A DNA stretch of 64,000 nt. It comes from Lepagella sp045637445 (GTDB taxonomy: Bacteria > Bacteroidota > Bacteroidia > Bacteroidales > Muribaculaceae). Each line of letters starts with the position of its first letter. The stretch's first letter is position 1. The stretch spans positions 1-64,000 of the forward strand of contig JAZTZN010000013.1 of the NCBI GenBank assembly GCA_045637445.1, given 5' to 3'. Positions 45,390-54,106 of the stretch are shown in pieces. Both the position numbers and the translations under genes were made by a program. The notes below the pieces were generated by a model, which ran no database searches, was not told the origin of the DNA, and saw only the letters and a program-made list of their open reading frames with translations.

Positions 45390-45430
45390 GACAAAAATAG
45401 GGAGACTGATTAAGCCTCCCTACTTTGTCA
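45390..45430 (-). terminator. terminator after rpsA
   Basis: On the minus strand TAGGGAG and CTCCCTA pair, flanked by complementary GACAAA/TTTGTC, followed by a T-rich tract. Confidence 0.65.
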
Positions 45431-45445
45431 TATCATCGAGTGATA

Positions 45446-47221
45446 TTATTTTTCGCTTTTAGAAAGTTGTTCTTTAAGAGCTTGAAGTGCATCAAGGTCA
45501 CCAAGAGTTGTCTTCTCGATTTGAGTTGCTGCAGTTTCTTCTTCTTTCTTAGGAGCTTTCTTAGGAGCTGCCTTGCGAGCTTCAGCCTTAGTAGCGTCTT
45601 CAGCTATGCGACTGTGGCTAAGGATGATACGCTTGTTATCTTTGTTGAATTCGATTACTTTGAATTCAAGTTTTTCGCCAAGGCCAGCTTGTGAACCGTC
45701 TTCTTTAACGAGGTGCTTAGGAGTTGCGAAACCTTCTACACCTTGTTCAAGAGCGATAACAGCACCTTTATCCATTACTTCAGCGATAGTACCTTCGTGG
45801 ATGCTACCTACTGAGAAGATGTTTTCGAATACATCCCATGGATTTTCTTCAAGTTGTTTGTGGCCGAGGCTCAAACGACGGTTGTCTTTGTCGATTTCAA
45901 GAACTTGAACTTCGATGTCATTACCCACTTGAGTAAATTCGCTTGGGTGTTTGATTTTCTTAGTCCAAGAAAGGTCTGAAATGTGGATAAGACCATCTAC
46001 GCCTTCTTCGATTTCTACGAATACGCCGAAGTTAGTGAAGTTGCGAACCTTAGCAGTGTGCTTGCTACCGATAGCATATTTACCTTCGATGTTTTCCCAT
46101 GGATCGTTCTTAAGTTGTTTGATACCGAGGCTCATCTTACGTTCGTCGCGGTCGAGAGTAAGGATAACAGCTTCTACATCGTCACCGACTTTCATGAAGT
46201 CTTGTGCGCTGCGAAGGTGTTGGCTCCAACTCATTTCGCTAACGTGGATAAGACCTTCTACGCCAGGAGCGATTTCGATGAATGCACCATAGTCAGCCAT
46301 AACGACAACTTTACCTGTAACGTGGTCGCCAACTTTGAGTTCTGCATCAAGAGCATCCCATGGGTGTGGCATAAGTTGCTTCAAGCCGAGAGCGATACGT
46401 TTCTTTTCATCGTCGAAGTCAAGGATAACAACGTTAAGTTTTTGATCGAGAGCAACGACTTCTTTAGGATCGCTAACACGTCCCCAAGAAAGGTCTGTTA
46501 TATGAATAAGACCATCTACGCCACCGAGGTCGATGAACACACCGTAGGGAGTGATGTTCTTAACTGTACCTTCAAGTACTTGACCTTTTTCAAGACGAGA
46601 GATGATTTCTTTCTTTTGTTGTTCGAGTTCAGCTTCGATGAGTGCTTTGTGAGACACAACAACGTTTTTGAATTCTTGGTTGATCTTAACAACTTTGAAT
46701 TCCATTGTCTTGTCAACAAATACATCGTAGTCGCGGATAGGACGAACGTCGATTTGAGAACCCGGCAAGAATGCTTCGATACCGAATACGTCAACGATCA
46801 TACCACCCTTAGTGCGGCATTTAACATAACCCTTGATGATTTCATCGTTTTCAAGAGCTTGGTTAACACGATCCCAGCTACGAGAAGCACATGCTTTCTT
46901 GTGTGAAAGGATCAATTGACCTTTTTTGTCTTCTTGATTTTCAATGAATACTTCTACCTTGTCGCCTACTTTGAGGTCCGGGTTGTAACGGAATTCATTG
47001 ATTGAAATGATACCATCTGATTTGTAGCCAATGTTAACAACTACCTCACGTTTGTTGATTGAGATAACTGTACCTTCGGTTACTTCTTTGTCTTTTACTG
47101 TGTTCAAAGACTCGTCATAAGTTTTTGTCAACTCTTCACGTGTCTTGTCACCAGCTGTTTCGCCTCTTTCAAAGGCATCCCAATCGAAATCTTCGATTGG
47201 TGAATTTTTAAATTCGCTCAT
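45446..47221 (-). CDS. rpsA: 30S ribosomal protein S1
   Basis: The 591-residue protein consists of six S1 RNA-binding repeats; characteristic lines such as GTVKNITPYGVFIDLGGVDGL, VVMADYGAFIEIAPGVEGLI and VRNFTNFGVFVEIEEGVDGL recur. The C-terminus is a Lys/Ala/Glu-rich tail. S1 holds mRNA on the small subunit; in Bacteroidota, which rely little on Shine-Dalgarno sequences, it probably weighs heavily in initiation. A TAACTTTG -7 box at 47284-47291 lies in the end of the upstream frame. Confidence 0.96.
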   Translation of the reverse strand: MSEFKNSPIEDFDWDAFERGETAGDKTREELTKTYDESLNTVKDKEVTEGTVISINKREVVVNIGYKSDGIISINEFRYNPDLKVGDKVEVFIENQEDKKGQLILSHKKACASRSWDRVNQALENDEIIKGYVKCRTKGGMIVDVFGIEAFLPGSQIDVRPIRDYDVFVDKTMEFKVVKINQEFKNVVVSHKALIEAELEQQKKEIISRLEKGQVLEGTVKNITPYGVFIDLGGVDGLIHITDLSWGRVSDPKEVVALDQKLNVVILDFDDEKKRIALGLKQLMPHPWDALDAELKVGDHVTGKVVVMADYGAFIEIAPGVEGLIHVSEMSWSQHLRSAQDFMKVGDDVEAVILTLDRDERKMSLGIKQLKNDPWENIEGKYAIGSKHTAKVRNFTNFGVFVEIEEGVDGLIHISDLSWTKKIKHPSEFTQVGNDIEVQVLEIDKDNRRLSLGHKQLEENPWDVFENIFSVGSIHEGTIAEVMDKGAVIALEQGVEGFATPKHLVKEDGSQAGLGEKLEFKVIEFNKDNKRIILSHSRIAEDATKAEARKAAPKKAPKKEEETAATQIEKTTLGDLDALQALKEQLSKSEK

Positions 47222-47272
47222 TAATTGTTAATAAATAAAGTTAATAATTCTCTACACTCAGACCACTATAGT

Positions 47273-47719
47273 CTAAGCGGGTGCAAAGTTACTACTTAAT
47301 TCCGAATTACACAACAAGTTACGCCCATTTTTTACACCCCACGCAGTCAGAAACATCAATACCGGCACTATAACTCCGATCAATGTATAAATTACGGTAA
47401 GAACCGTGCCTTGTCGGTCCTGCATGTATTCCTTGTTGTAAACAATCCTCCTGCGCTTCATTTCTCTTCTTAAATAAAGTTCTATCGGCAAATAAAGGGG
47501 TACAATCAATCCCCCTCCAAATATCAGCAAATGTAACATTTCAATCTTAATATTCAACGCAGTCAGAACCAACACTACCACGCTTATAGAAATGGTTAAT
47601 ATTGGAAAAAGAAGCCCCATAAATGAGCGAGAGGCACTCAGATATCTTGGTCTCCAGAAGGGAGTTGTATTAATTCCCAACCACGCCAACTTGCAAAAAA
47701 TCAACTCTACATATCTCAT
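47273..47719 (-). CDS. three-span membrane protein of unknown function
   Basis: The 148-residue protein has three hydrophobic segments (about 34-58, 62-82 and 105-130) and a basic stretch (RREMKRRRIVYNKEYMQD) between the second and third. No family was recognised. It lies downstream of the DUF4954 gene (60 bp) and its end overlaps the rpsA promoter region. Confidence 0.55.
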   Translation of the reverse strand: MRYVELIFCKLAWLGINTTPFWRPRYLSASRSFMGLLFPILTISISVVVLVLTALNIKIEMLHLLIFGGGLIVPLYLPIELYLRREMKRRRIVYNKEYMQDRQGTVLTVIYTLIGVIVPVLMFLTAWGVKNGRNLLCNSELSSNFAPA

Positions 47720-47779
47720 AATTATCTAATCTTAAATATCGTGTTCAAGACAATAACGCCAACCAAAACGCTATGAGAC

Positions 47780-49528
47780 TTACAGCGATAGTAGATTGTT
47801 GTGCTGACTGAGCATTTCGCGGCTTCGCAATCTGTCGGCTTCGATGTCGGCATCAAATTGTCGGGCAGCGGCTTCTGCTTCCGACATCTGCTCTGCCCAT
47901 CCCTGCTCGAGCACCCATTCCACCCAGCGAAGTTCTGCTGACGAGTAATCATTATAGGCTTGATTGAATGCTTCGCTGATTTCGTCGAGGCTTTCCATTT
48001 CATATATATCGTTGAGCACACTGCGTGGCATTATCTGCCCTGCAAGGTCCACCCATTCTATTTGCTCAGCCTCGATGACCGACATATCGACATCACGTGT
48101 CTTATCATATAAATACTTCAACACTGCTATGCGATAAACTTCTCTACCCTTAATCAGCGACGAATGTTTGATACGCAAGCCATTGTAATGATACATACCA
48201 TCCTGCTCAACACCTTTCGCTTCGAGCTCATCAAAGACGTGCAATGCTTCGAGCATCGAGGATATGATCGGTGGGTTTAAGACATCAAACACAATGTTGT
48301 CATGTTGTGGCAGACACAAATTGACACGCTTATCGCGTGCAGGCCACTTGGTCTCGTCACGCTTCAGTCCGCAACTCTTCATCATCACGCCCGGCACAAC
48401 TATGGTGTAGCCATCGTTGTCGGCAAAAAGATAGGAGAACGGAAATAGGGCTGTGTCGGCATGACGCTTGTGAGCGCCCATCAGCAAAGAAAATGCACCC
48501 ACTCGTCCACCCCACATCATGTAGGCTCCACTCGAGGTCTTTACTCCTCGCTGCATCACTCCCCAATGGATTGGACCAAGTTTGTACATGTGATTAGATG
48601 AGTTTGTGCCACTGCCGGCATTCATAAATGAGTATTGCCCTCCGATAAGCAGTGACGACTTGTGCATTGTCACTGTGTAAGGACCGGCAAAGACTGCGCA
48701 AGCCTCTCCGTTCTCACAAGCACAGTTGGCGAAGAAAAGCGAATCATGGGCTGTAAAACCTTTGTCGAGCACAGCACCCTGACCGACAAAGCAATTGCGC
48801 ATCACGACGCCATTGGCCACAACGCCATCTTCGATAATAAAATTTTCGGCATTGACTCCATGCCCGATATGAGCCAGGCACGAGCCTTTAGGAGCATTAT
48901 TGATAACTGCACCGTTTTTCAAATTCAGAGCACCTACTATTTTCACCTCGCGACCGATACTGACATTCTCAATGCTGACAGCATCTGCTATTTCCGAATC
49001 ATCCCCCAACGACGTTGGCAATTGATTCTCAAAGAAATAATCCTGAAGCAACGGCAATAAAACATCTTCTGTCCATCGTGGCTTATATGCCATCAACGAA
49101 GCCATCTGAGCTGTCAATCCGGGATAAATATAGACAGGTCGCGACCCGGTCTCGTCGAAAACACCGACTGCCACCCCTTGTCCACAATCAGCTTCTGCAT
49201 CGAAAACAATTCGTCCGACGTTTTCAATCCTCACTCTATTGCCTATCGTCGCACCCTTCAACTCCCCTCCGACATTGCTTATATAGACATTATCTGCTAT
49301 ATCGCAATCACGAATAACAGCATTATATATGCCTTGCTCCTTTTCCGAATTTCTTGTCAACTCTCCAATTCTGACATCACCATAAAAACGCACATTTCTA
49401 ATAAGCGTCAAATCAGTATTGACACTCACCTGCACTCTGGTCCAATCTCTACATTGGCAACCTTGTGCTTCGAGGTTTTGAATATCTGCGTCTGTCAATA
49501 AGACATAATTATGGGGTGACATCTTCAT
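47780..49528 (-). CDS. DUF4954 family protein with left-handed beta-helix repeats
   Basis: The 582-residue cytoplasmic protein shows hexapeptide-type repeats (VRIGELTRNSEKEQGIYNAV, IADAVSIENVSIGREVKIVG, ANGVVMRNCFVGQGAVLDKG) that predict a left-handed beta-helix, as in sugar acyltransferases and nucleotidyltransferase-associated domains. The family is conserved in Bacteroidota; substrate unknown. The start overlaps the hflX end by 20 bp, so the two are probably coupled. Met3 is an alternative start. Confidence 0.8.
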   Translation of the reverse strand: MKMSPHNYVLLTDADIQNLEAQGCQCRDWTRVQVSVNTDLTLIRNVRFYGDVRIGELTRNSEKEQGIYNAVIRDCDIADNVYISNVGGELKGATIGNRVRIENVGRIVFDAEADCGQGVAVGVFDETGSRPVYIYPGLTAQMASLMAYKPRWTEDVLLPLLQDYFFENQLPTSLGDDSEIADAVSIENVSIGREVKIVGALNLKNGAVINNAPKGSCLAHIGHGVNAENFIIEDGVVANGVVMRNCFVGQGAVLDKGFTAHDSLFFANCACENGEACAVFAGPYTVTMHKSSLLIGGQYSFMNAGSGTNSSNHMYKLGPIHWGVMQRGVKTSSGAYMMWGGRVGAFSLLMGAHKRHADTALFPFSYLFADNDGYTIVVPGVMMKSCGLKRDETKWPARDKRVNLCLPQHDNIVFDVLNPPIISSMLEALHVFDELEAKGVEQDGMYHYNGLRIKHSSLIKGREVYRIAVLKYLYDKTRDVDMSVIEAEQIEWVDLAGQIMPRSVLNDIYEMESLDEISEAFNQAYNDYSSAELRWVEWVLEQGWAEQMSEAEAAARQFDADIEADRLRSREMLSQHNNLLSL

Positions 49529-50735
49529 CGTATTTTTGGAACAAGAAATCGTTATATGGAAATCTTTCTACATGAATTTCTTTTGCTTTTTGATAAAGCA
49601 TTTCTTTCAGCTCTTCGATGTTCACTTTCTCTTTGGCTGAAATAAACACGCAATTATTGTTCATTTTCGCCATCCATGTGTCATGAAACTCTTCGAGCGA
49701 AATATTTTCGCGAGTGCGAGGAGTCAAATCATCCTCTGCCTTAGGTACATACGAAAAAGCATCTATCTTATTAAAAACCAATATCATCGGTTTTTCACTT
49801 GCTTCACACACTTCTTGAAGAGTGCGATTGACCACCTCGATTTGCTCTTCAAACTGAGGGTGGCTCACATCGACCACATGCACCAATACATCGGCATCTC
49901 TCACCTCATCAAGCGTAGATTTAAACGAATCGACCAAGTGAGTCGGTAGCTTGCGAATAAATCCGACCGTATCTGTAAGGAGGAAAGGCAGATTGTCGAT
50001 AATCACCTTACGCACCGTTGTGTCAAGCGTTGCAAAGAGCTTGTTTTCAGCAAAAACATCGCTCTTACTCAAAAGATTCATAAGCGTAGATTTGCCTACA
50101 TTGGTATAACCCACCAAGGCAATGCGAGTCAACTTGCCACGATTTTTGCGTTGAATACTCTTCTGCTTGTCGATGCTTTTCAGCTCCTCCTTAAGACGCG
50201 AAATCTTGTCGAGGATGATACGACGGTCAGTCTCAATCTGTGTTTCACCCGGACCACGCATACCGATACCACCACGTTGACGCTCCAAGTGGGTCCACAT
50301 TCGAGTCAGTCGCGGCAAAAGATATTGATACTGAGCAAGCTCCACCTGAGTACGCGCTGTTGCAGTCTGCGCACGCTTGGCAAAAATGTCGAGAATCAAA
50401 CTTGTACGATCCAAAATCTTGACCTTGAGTTCCCTCTCGATATTAGATACCTGCTTAGTTGACAAGTCATCATCAAAAATCACCATCCCCACTTCATTAT
50501 CCTCAACATATTGGCGTATTTCTTCCAATTTACCTTTACCGACGTATGTCTTCGGATTAGGATAGTCAAGTTTCTGCACAAAACGACGCACCGGCTCAGC
50601 ACCGGCTGTTTCGGCAAGAAAAGCCAATTCGTCGAGATACTCGTTAGCCTTCACTTCATTTTGTTGCTGAGTCACAAGGCCCACAAGCACCGTACGCTCG
50701 TTCGCCTCCTTATTTATAATATTATCTTCAATCAT
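49509..50735 (-). CDS. hflX: GTPase HflX
   Basis: The 408-residue GTPase binds and splits ribosomes under stress. The N-terminal HflX domain ends with the glycine-rich GGIGMRGPGETQIETDRR motif, and the G domain has GYTNVGKST, DTVGFI and NKID. A full-consensus promoter is present upstream (50756-50787). It overlaps the DUF4954 gene. Confidence 0.95.
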   Translation of the reverse strand: MIEDNIINKEANERTVLVGLVTQQQNEVKANEYLDELAFLAETAGAEPVRRFVQKLDYPNPKTYVGKGKLEEIRQYVEDNEVGMVIFDDDLSTKQVSNIERELKVKILDRTSLILDIFAKRAQTATARTQVELAQYQYLLPRLTRMWTHLERQRGGIGMRGPGETQIETDRRIILDKISRLKEELKSIDKQKSIQRKNRGKLTRIALVGYTNVGKSTLMNLLSKSDVFAENKLFATLDTTVRKVIIDNLPFLLTDTVGFIRKLPTHLVDSFKSTLDEVRDADVLVHVVDVSHPQFEEQIEVVNRTLQEVCEASEKPMILVFNKIDAFSYVPKAEDDLTPRTRENISLEEFHDTWMAKMNNNCVFISAKEKVNIEELKEMLYQKAKEIHVERFPYNDFLFQKYDEDVTP

Positions 50736-50755
50736 CTATTATTCCTAATTTACCA

Positions 50756-50787
50756 CAAAGTTAGTACAGAGATAGCAATATTGCAAA
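50756..50787 (-). promoter_or_regulatory. promoter of hflX
   Basis: On the minus strand TTTG (50784-50787) and TAACTTTG (50756-50763) are 20 bp apart, 20 bp before the ATG. Confidence 0.7.
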
Positions 50788-50874
50788 TCTCATCCCATTT
50801 TTCTACTATTTTGAGCTATATTTAATCTTTAGCATAAAGACAGCGGCTGACTAAACGATTTTTTTAAATCACAA

Positions 50875-50905
50875 AGCAGGCTGTACCCAATGGGCACAGC
50901 CTGCT
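50875..50905 (-). terminator. terminator after the OmpH-like gene
   Basis: On the minus strand AGCAGGCTGT pairs with ACAGCCTGCT, with CCC/GGG inside, giving a 13-bp stem; the T tract is weak. Confidence 0.6.
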
Positions 50906-50925
50906 ATTTAATAAAATTCGATTTC

Positions 50926-51528
50926 TTATTTTTTCTCTTTGTTGTAGCGAGCATTAAGACCCTTGATAACATCATCAGTGATATCCAAACGATCGTCTAT
51001 ATAGAGAGTTGCTGCTTTAAAGAAGATTGCATCATAACCATACTTCTTGTTATATTCATTGATATACGATGTAATCGAGTCATTTACAATCTTTTGCGCT
51101 TCCATAGCAGCATTTTGCATATTCGTCTGCATCTTTGCAAGTTCATTTTGAGCAGATGACTGCATCTTCACAAGTTTTTGCTCATCGCTCTTATAGCTTT
51201 CTTCTGTCAGATAGCCATTATTTTGCATCTTTTGCTGCATCTTGTTCATCTCTGCTTGGATAGCATTTTCGCGTTGACGAGCCGTATTATCAAAATTTGT
51301 CTGCATACGAAGCATTTCTTCGTTATAGTCCTTCGCAAGAATATATGCCGCCAATACAGAGTCGCCATCAACATATCTGTAATTAGGAAGCACAACTTCT
51401 TTCTTTTCTGCAACTGCTACCTTTTTTCCTGCGTTTTCTTTTTCATTTTTATCTGCACATTGCACCGCAATGAATGCAAAAGCGAGAGTCATAATGACAC
51501 CTCCGATTTTCAATAATGTTTTTTTCAT
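50926..51528 (-). CDS. OmpH/Skp-like periplasmic chaperone, lipoprotein form
   Basis: The 200-residue protein has a signal ending near Cys24 (IAVQC) and a domain with long helical hairpins (LRMQTNFDNTARQRENAIQA, MQSSAQNELAKMQTNMQN), matching the OmpH/Skp tentacle fold that holds unfolded outer-membrane proteins. A lipid anchor is unusual for Skp but occurs in this phylum. It follows a small membrane gene by 18 bp. Confidence 0.8.
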   Translation of the reverse strand: MKKTLLKIGGVIMTLAFAFIAVQCADKNEKENAGKKVAVAEKKEVVLPNYRYVDGDSVLAAYILAKDYNEEMLRMQTNFDNTARQRENAIQAEMNKMQQKMQNNGYLTEESYKSDEQKLVKMQSSAQNELAKMQTNMQNAAMEAQKIVNDSITSYINEYNKKYGYDAIFFKAATLYIDDRLDITDDVIKGLNARYNKEKK

Positions 51529-51546
51529 CCGTTATATTTGTTTTTA

Positions 51547-51702
51547 TTATTTTCTTTTCTCAACTGACTCACGACGCCTATCCTTTTCAAACTTACAAGC
51601 ATGCGATTCCGGAAATTTTCCGTTTTTCTTAAACAATATTTTTACCGACAGTAAAATTATTGACAATCCGACTAAGCCTATCGTAATCAGCACTGTTTTC
51701 AT
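51547..51702 (-). CDS. small single-span membrane protein (conserved in Bacteroidales)
   Basis: From Met at 51702 the 51-residue protein has one membrane segment (about 3-23; ITIGLVGLSIILLSVKILF) and a tail containing GKFPESHACKFEKD, which recalls a short conserved Bacteroidales protein ending in a Cys/His tail. The frame reaches 51756, but that lies inside the promoter. It is the first gene before the OmpH-like gene. Function unknown. Confidence 0.6.
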   Translation of the reverse strand: MKTVLITIGLVGLSIILLSVKILFKKNGKFPESHACKFEKDRRRESVEKRK

Positions 51703-51745
51703 ATTAAAAAATGTTATTTCTGAGCTAAAACCCTGAAATTTGGTG

Positions 51746-51793
51746 CAAATATACAAATCTTTTTTGACATCTCAACAATTTTATGTACCTTTG
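51746..51793. promoter_or_regulatory. overlapping divergent promoters
   Basis: Plus strand: TTTG (51763-51766) and TACCTTTG (51786-51793) are 19 bp apart and drive the first dipeptidase gene. Minus strand: TATATTTG (51746-51753), with only a partial -33 match, would drive the small membrane gene. The two promoters overlap face to face. Confidence 0.65.
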
Positions 51794-51840
51794 AATGTTT
51801 TTATAAAAGATATTATTAATTCAAACTTATAATTTAACAA

Positions 51841-53298
51841 ATGGAAGTAAAAGATTTAAAGCCTGCATTGATTTGGCAATGCTTTGACGAAATCACTAAA
51901 GTTCCTCGTCCTTCATGTCACGAAGAACAAATCAGAGAATATCTTCTTGACTTCGCTAAGAAGAACAATATTGAAGCAAAGACAGACGATTGTGGCAACG
52001 TTGTGATGACTAAAGCTGCAACTGCAGGTTGCGAAAATGCCCCTACTGTGATCCTCCAAGCTCACATGGACATGGTAGCTGAAAAGAACAACGACGTTGA
52101 ACACGATTTCCTTAAGGATCCTATCCAAACTTATATCGACGGCGAATGGGTGAAGGCTAAGGGCACAACTCTCGGTGCTGACAACGGTATCGGTATGGCC
52201 GGTGCACTCGCTGTGCTTTTGGATAACACTTTGGAACACGGTAAGGTAGAATGTCTCTTCACTATCAACGAAGAAATCGGTCTCGAAGGTGCACAAAACC
52301 TCGGCAAAGACATGATTACAGGTTCTATGCTCATCAACCTCGACTCTGAAGATGATGGCGAAATCTTCGTAGGTTGTGCAGGTGGTATCGACACTACAGC
52401 TTACTTCAACTACACTCCTGTAGCAGCTCCTGAAGACCTTTGCTACGTGAAGGTCGCTATCAGTGGTCTCCTCGGTGGTCACTCAGGTTCTGACATCAAC
52501 ACAGGTCGCGGTAATGCCAACAAGCTTATCGCTCGTTTCGTTTGGAACATCTCTAAGGACATCGAACTCAAACTCGCTTCATTCGACGGTGGCAACTTGC
52601 GTAACGCTATCCCACGCGAAGCACACGCTATCATCGGTGTAGCTGCTGACAAGAAGGCTGAAATCGAAGCTCGTCTCGCTGAATACACTAAGGAAATTGA
52701 AAACGAATATAAGGGTATCGAACCTGTTGTGAAATTCACTCTCGAAGCTGTAGAACGTCCTGCATTCATCGTTGACGACGCTACTGCAAAGGCTCTCATC
52801 CTTTCACTCTACTCAGCTCCTCACGGTGTTTACTCTATGAGCCGTGACCTCGAAGGTCTTGTAGAGACTTCTACTAACCTTGCTGCAGTGAAGTTCATCG
52901 ACGGCAACAAGATTAAAGTAACTACTTCTCAACGTTCATCTGTTGAGTCTCGCAAGCATGACATTGCTGCTCAAGTAGAAACTCACTTCTTGCTCGCCGG
53001 TGCTGAAATCGACCACTCTGACGGTTACCCGGGCTGGGCTCCTAACATGGACTCTACTATCATGCGCGTTTGCTCAGAAGCATACGAAGAGCTCTACAAC
53101 GTGAAGCCTGCTATCAAAGCTATCCACGCAGGTCTCGAGTGCGGTCTCTTCCTTGCTAAGTACCCACACCTCGACATGGTGAGCGTCGGTCCTACTATGA
53201 CAGGCGTACACTCTCCGGATGAAAAACTCTACATCCCACACGTAGAAAAGTTCTGGCACCACCTTGCTTTAACTCTCAAGAAAGTGGCTAAACTATGA
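51841..53298 (+). CDS. pepD: M20 aminoacyl-histidine (cytosol non-specific) dipeptidase
   Basis: The 485-residue zinc enzyme cleaves a range of dipeptides in the cytoplasm. Metal ligands are visible: LQAHMDMVAEK, TTLGADNGIGMAG, NEEIGLEGAQ and LDSEDD, with HSPDEKLYIPHVEKFW near the C-terminus. It is paralogous to the gene at 54107-55558. Codon use is strongly biased. Its stop overlaps the ATG of the next gene (ATGA), so translation is coupled. Confidence 0.93.
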   Translation: MEVKDLKPALIWQCFDEITKVPRPSCHEEQIREYLLDFAKKNNIEAKTDDCGNVVMTKAATAGCENAPTVILQAHMDMVAEKNNDVEHDFLKDPIQTYIDGEWVKAKGTTLGADNGIGMAGALAVLLDNTLEHGKVECLFTINEEIGLEGAQNLGKDMITGSMLINLDSEDDGEIFVGCAGGIDTTAYFNYTPVAAPEDLCYVKVAISGLLGGHSGSDINTGRGNANKLIARFVWNISKDIELKLASFDGGNLRNAIPREAHAIIGVAADKKAEIEARLAEYTKEIENEYKGIEPVVKFTLEAVERPAFIVDDATAKALILSLYSAPHGVYSMSRDLEGLVETSTNLAAVKFIDGNKIKVTTSQRSSVESRKHDIAAQVETHFLLAGAEIDHSDGYPGWAPNMDSTIMRVCSEAYEELYNVKPAIKAIHAGLECGLFLAKYPHLDMVSVGPTMTGVHSPDEKLYIPHVEKFWHHLALTLKKVAKL

Positions 53299-54080
53299 TT
53301 AAACGCCTAATATCGGCAACATCAATTCTGACAATAGTTGTAGGCATCGGTTTTTCCGGTGCCTACATCAATAGTCAGGCTCAAACACCAAGCAACAACA
53401 CCCTCAAAGAATCCACGACGGACTCTTTGACCACTGACTCTATCGCTATGTGCGACACTATCTGCGCTGCCGATAGTCTCGTCACCGTCAATGACTCATT
53501 AAGATATACGACACTCTCGGAAGCCGATTATCGACGTGTGGCTGAAGAATTGGGTGTCGAAGTAGCAGCCATCAAGGCTGTCGTGCTTATCGAAGCCGGC
53601 GCAGCTCTTGAAGGCTTTCTCGCACCGGGCGTCCCGGTCATCAATTTCGATGCCGTAATGTATCGAAAGATGAAGAGCAAAGACACTCGCAAAGCTCCAT
53701 CCGACACAAAAATCCCCGAAGGCATAAAAAGTGCCTACGGCAGAAAGGAATGGCAACAACTCATCAATGCTCGCAAAACGAACATCGACAAAGCCAATAT
53801 GGGCACATTTTGGGGAATGTTTCAAATCGGTGGATTCAACTACAAACTTTGTGGTTGCGAGTCGGTCGATGAATTTGTCGAAAAGATGAGCCACTCCGAA
53901 GTGGCACAACTTGAACTATTTGCCAAATTAATCGTTAATGCTAAGCAAGTCGATTATCTCCGACGCAAGGACTGGAGTGGATTTGCAAGACGATACAATG
54001 GTCCAAGCTATGCCAAACGTGGCTACCACACCAAGATGGCTAACGCTTACCGCAAATTTAAAAATCAAGAAAAGGAATAA
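53295..54080 (+). CDS. N-acetylmuramidase-like exported protein
   Basis: The 261-residue protein has an N-terminal membrane or signal segment (about 8-28), a Ser/Thr/Asp-rich linker, then an N-acetylmuramidase domain (about 78-255) with the catalytic-Glu region AAIKAVVLIEAG (Glu100), FLAPGVPVINFDAVMYRKM, FWGMFQIGGFNYKLCGC and FARRYNGPSYAKRGYHTK. It would cut peptidoglycan glycan strands in the periplasm. It is unexpected between two cytoplasmic dipeptidase genes; start ATG overlaps the dipeptidase stop. Confidence 0.85.
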   Translation: MIKRLISATSILTIVVGIGFSGAYINSQAQTPSNNTLKESTTDSLTTDSIAMCDTICAADSLVTVNDSLRYTTLSEADYRRVAEELGVEVAAIKAVVLIEAGAALEGFLAPGVPVINFDAVMYRKMKSKDTRKAPSDTKIPEGIKSAYGRKEWQQLINARKTNIDKANMGTFWGMFQIGGFNYKLCGCESVDEFVEKMSHSEVAQLELFAKLIVNAKQVDYLRRKDWSGFARRYNGPSYAKRGYHTKMANAYRKFKNQEKE

Positions 54081-54106
54081 TCTTAATAATAAAAAATATA
54101 TAAACG

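Noticed and set aside
45983..46906. 307-residue open frame on the plus strand antisense to rpsA
   Set aside because: It mirrors the codon pattern of the strongly conserved S1 gene, has no start context or promoter, and shows no protein-like domain.
51913..52799. Minus-strand frames opposite the first dipeptidase gene
   Set aside because: Antisense shadows of a codon-biased gene; no supporting signals.
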